Below, one piece after another: positions 4,990 through 6,857 of a stretch of 6,857 nt of DNA. Position 1 is the stretch's first letter. Every line of letters starts with the position of its first letter. Position numbers and translations under genes: made by a program. The stretch spans positions 1 to 6,857 of the forward strand of contig CAMDBY010000093.1 of the NCBI GenBank assembly GCA_945889575.1, in the 5' to 3' direction. Origin of the DNA: Bifidobacterium breve. Lineage in GTDB: Bacteria; Actinomycetota; Acidimicrobiia; Acidimicrobiales; Ilumatobacteraceae. The notes below the pieces were generated by a model. The model did no database searches. It saw nothing but the letters and a program-made list of their open reading frames with translations, and was not told the origin of the DNA.

Positions 4990-6780
4990 ATGGCTGCAAC
5001 CACAGGCAACGCACGGCTCACTCAGTGGGTACAAGATTGGGCAGAAGTTCTTCAGCCTGATGCAATCTATTGGTGTGACGGTTCAGCAGATGAATACGAA
5101 CGTCTCTGCCAAGTCTTAGTGGATGCGGGCATCTTTACAAAACTTGATGATGCAAAACGCCCGAATAGTTACTGGGCACATTCTGATCCAGGCGATGTTG
5201 CACGTGTTGAAGACCGCACATTTATTTGCTCAACAGACGAATCAGATGCCGGACCGAACAACAACTGGCGCGAACCATCAGAGATGCGCGCCGAGATGAT
5301 GAGTTTGTACAAGGGCGCCATGAAGGGCCGCACAATGTATGTGGTTCCTTTCTCAATGGGCCCACTCGGCTCACCAATTGCACACATCGGAGTTCAGTTG
5401 TCAGACAGCGCATATGTTGCTGTCAACATGCGCATCATGACCCGTATGGGTCAAGGCGCACTTGATGTTCTCGGAAACAATGATTGGGTGCCATGCGTGC
5501 ATTCCGTTGGCGCTCCACTTGCACCGGGTCAGAAAGATTCTGCATGGCCATGCAACCCTGATAACAAGTACATCGTTCACTTCCCAGAGACTCGCGAAAT
5601 CATGTCGTACGGTTCCGGATACGGCGGCAACGCATTGCTCGGAAAGAAATGCTTTGCACTTCGCATAGCTTCAGTGATGGCACGTGATGCTGGCTGGCTT
5701 GCAGAGCACATGTTGATTTTGAAACTTACAAACCCTGCAGGTGCGTTCAAGTACATCGCTGCAGCATTTCCATCTGCATGCGGAAAAACAAACCTCGCAA
5801 TGCTTGTGCCAACCATCCCAGGCTGGAAGGCCGAGACAATCGGTGATGACATTTGTTGGATGAAGTACGGCGCCGATGGCCGCTTGTACGCAATCAACCC
5901 AGAAGCAGGTTTCTTCGGAGTTGCACCAGGAACTGGTTACGACACCAACGCCAATGCCATGGAAACCATGACAAGCAACTCAATCTTTACGAACACTGCC
6001 CTAGTGCCTTCTGGCGATGTGTGGTGGGAAGGAATGAGCGACGAACCGCCTGCACGCGCAACAGACTGGAAAGGCAACGTGTGGAACCCAGAAGTGGAAA
6101 CTCCTGCTGCTCATCCGAACGCTCGCTTCACGGCTCCTGCATCACAGTGCCCATGTATCGCACCCGAATGGCAAGACCCAGCTGGCGTTCCAATTTCAGC
6201 AATCCTGTTCGGCGGACGTCGTCGCACCACAGTCCCATTGGTCACTGAAGCGTTCGACTGGGACCACGGCGTATTCCTCGGCAGCATCATGGCGTCTGAG
6301 ACAACAGCTGCAGCCGGTGGCGCTGTTGGCAACTTGCGCTTTGACCCAATGGCAATGCTTCCGTTCTGCGGATACAACATGGCCGACTACTTCGGACATT
6401 GGCTCAAGGTTGGCGCAGCCACCAAGAGCGAGAACCTTCCAAAGATCTTCTTTGTGAACTGGTTCCGTCGCGACGAAGATGGTCGCTTCTTGTGGCCGGG
6501 TTATGGCGAGAACAGCCGCGTGCTCAAGTGGATCTTTGATCGTGTTGACGGCAAAGCAAATGCAACAAAGACTGCAATTGGCTACTTGCCATCCCCTGCA
6601 GACATTGATGTCTCTGGCCTCAACGTCACTGACGCAGATATGAAGGCTTTGTTGTCAATCGATTCTGAAGGCTGGAAATCAGCGTTGCCACAAATGCGCG
6701 ATCATTACGCACAGTTCGGTTCAAAGCTTCCTGCGCCGTTAGCTACTGCACTGAACGAACTTGAGTCGTCACTGAAGTAA
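4990..6780 (+). CDS. pckG: Phosphoenolpyruvate carboxykinase (GTP)
   Basis: Catalyses oxaloacetate + GTP to phosphoenolpyruvate + GDP + CO2, the first committed step of gluconeogenesis from TCA intermediates; in the reverse direction it is anaplerotic. Cytosolic. The 596 aa match the usual length (about 600) and the ends align with the family. Visible motifs: RPNSYWAHSDPGDVARVEDRTF (57-78 region), GPNNNW (88-93), substrate loop SYGSGYGGNALLGKKCFALR (206-225, with K220 a likely Mn2+ ligand region), H240 in AEHMLIL, kinase-1 P-loop FPSACGKTN (260-268) with the reactive C264, kinase-2 ETIGDDICWM (282-291), FGGRRRTTVPLV (407-418), and the guanine-site region NWFRRDEDGRFLWPGYGENS (490-509). These are GTP-type; the ATP-type enzyme is unrelated in these regions. 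All catalytic residues I can check are present. Stop TAA. It follows the cold-shock-like gene by 60 nt and is convergent with, and directly adjacent to, a membrane protein gene. Confidence 0.98.
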   Translation: MAATTGNARLTQWVQDWAEVLQPDAIYWCDGSADEYERLCQVLVDAGIFTKLDDAKRPNSYWAHSDPGDVARVEDRTFICSTDESDAGPNNNWREPSEMRAEMMSLYKGAMKGRTMYVVPFSMGPLGSPIAHIGVQLSDSAYVAVNMRIMTRMGQGALDVLGNNDWVPCVHSVGAPLAPGQKDSAWPCNPDNKYIVHFPETREIMSYGSGYGGNALLGKKCFALRIASVMARDAGWLAEHMLILKLTNPAGAFKYIAAAFPSACGKTNLAMLVPTIPGWKAETIGDDICWMKYGADGRLYAINPEAGFFGVAPGTGYDTNANAMETMTSNSIFTNTALVPSGDVWWEGMSDEPPARATDWKGNVWNPEVETPAAHPNARFTAPASQCPCIAPEWQDPAGVPISAILFGGRRRTTVPLVTEAFDWDHGVFLGSIMASETTAAAGGAVGNLRFDPMAMLPFCGYNMADYFGHWLKVGAATKSENLPKIFFVNWFRRDEDGRFLWPGYGENSRVLKWIFDRVDGKANATKTAIGYLPSPADIDVSGLNVTDADMKALLSIDSEGWKSALPQMRDHYAQFGSKLPAPLATALNELESSLK

Positions 6781-6857
6781 TTAGGCCTGGCCTACCAACA
6801 TGGCTCGGATTCCGAGCCCCATGAGGAACAAACCACCGAAGCCGTAGAGCAAGTAGG
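6781..6857 (-). CDS. C-terminal end of a membrane protein, possibly a LysE/RhtB-type transporter (partial)
   Basis: Reading the minus strand from the right edge gives 24 residues ending at TAA (6781-6783). The peptide is strongly hydrophobic (YLLYGFGGLFLMGLGIRAML, then VGQA), looking like one last transmembrane helix followed by a short tail. The pattern 'GGLFLMGLGIR' resembles the C-terminal helix of LysE/RhtB-family exporters, but this is too little sequence for a firm family call. The stop codon abuts the pckG stop with no intergenic base (TAATTA). The rest of the gene lies outside the window. Confidence 0.5.
   Translation of the reverse strand, partial: YLLYGFGGLFLMGLGIRAMLVGQA
6782..6818. 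repeat. Two inverted repeats after pckG, candidate transcription end region
   Basis: TAGGC (6782-6786) and GCCTA (6790-6794) form a short stem directly after the pckG stop. GGCTCGG (6802-6808) and CCGAGCC (6812-6818) form a perfect 7-bp GC-rich stem with loop ATT, 21 nt past the stop. Both lie inside the coding end of the convergent gene. No T-run follows in either direction, so neither is a canonical intrinsic terminator. They may still slow or end transcription between the convergent genes. Confidence 0.35.

Noticed and set aside
5853..6248. Plus-strand open frame of 131 codons inside pckG in another frame
   Set aside because: It is fully inside the certain pckG frame and rich in Arg, Cys and His as expected for an off-frame reading, with no domain match.
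1..6857. Search for tRNA, rRNA, CRISPR arrays, insertion sequences, defence genes or tandem repeats
   Set aside because: Nearly the whole window is occupied by the listed genes. No repeat-spacer pattern, transposase, tRNA-like cloverleaf or long repeat was seen.

Overview
The window is ordinary bacterial chromosome. It probably comes from an actinobacterium of moderate GC (about 50% by eye), and I favour an Acidimicrobiia-like freshwater or marine lineage. The reasons are a GTP-dependent PEP carboxykinase with typical actinobacterial motifs, an FakA/YloV-type protein with the 'YEVMY' variant, a zinc-ribbon L28, and a degenerate cold-shock-like protein of a kind I associate with actinobacteria. 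The class-level placement is an inference. There are no tRNA or rRNA genes, CRISPR arrays, insertion sequences or phage genes.

Layout. On the minus strand, read right to left from a divergent promoter region at about 4320-4502, lies a tight set of genes. First is fakA/yloV-like (4310 to 2637), then recG (TTG start at 2644 to 509, overlapping fakA by 8 nt), then 41 nt later a short-chain dehydrogenase (start 467) that runs off the left edge. On the plus strand, from the same divergent region, come rpmB (4503-4697), a 73-residue cold-shock-like protein (4708-4929) and a complete pckG (4990-6780). At the right edge the last 77 bases hold the C-terminus of a convergent minus-strand membrane protein, whose stop codon abuts the pckG stop.

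How the genes fit together. The rpmB | fakA-recG neighbourhood is a widely conserved bacterial block: ribosomal protein L28, fatty-acid (DAK2-type) kinase and branch-migration helicase. Here the small Asp23/YloU gene that often sits between rpmB and the kinase is absent. The gene after recG is a dehydrogenase rather than the commonly seen rsmD-coaD. pckG, the entry point of gluconeogenesis, lies downstream of rpmB and may be co-transcribed with it.

Most notable points. (1) The dehydrogenase carries an in-frame amber codon (168-170), with the reading frame and all family motifs intact on both sides, so it is a fresh nonsense allele or a sequence error. (2) The cold-shock-like protein lacks the RNA-binding aromatic residues of its fold. 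(3) The rpmB leader has a perfect 8-bp hairpin whose 3' arm can also pair with bases at the ribosome-binding site. I found no convincing new multi-gene system.
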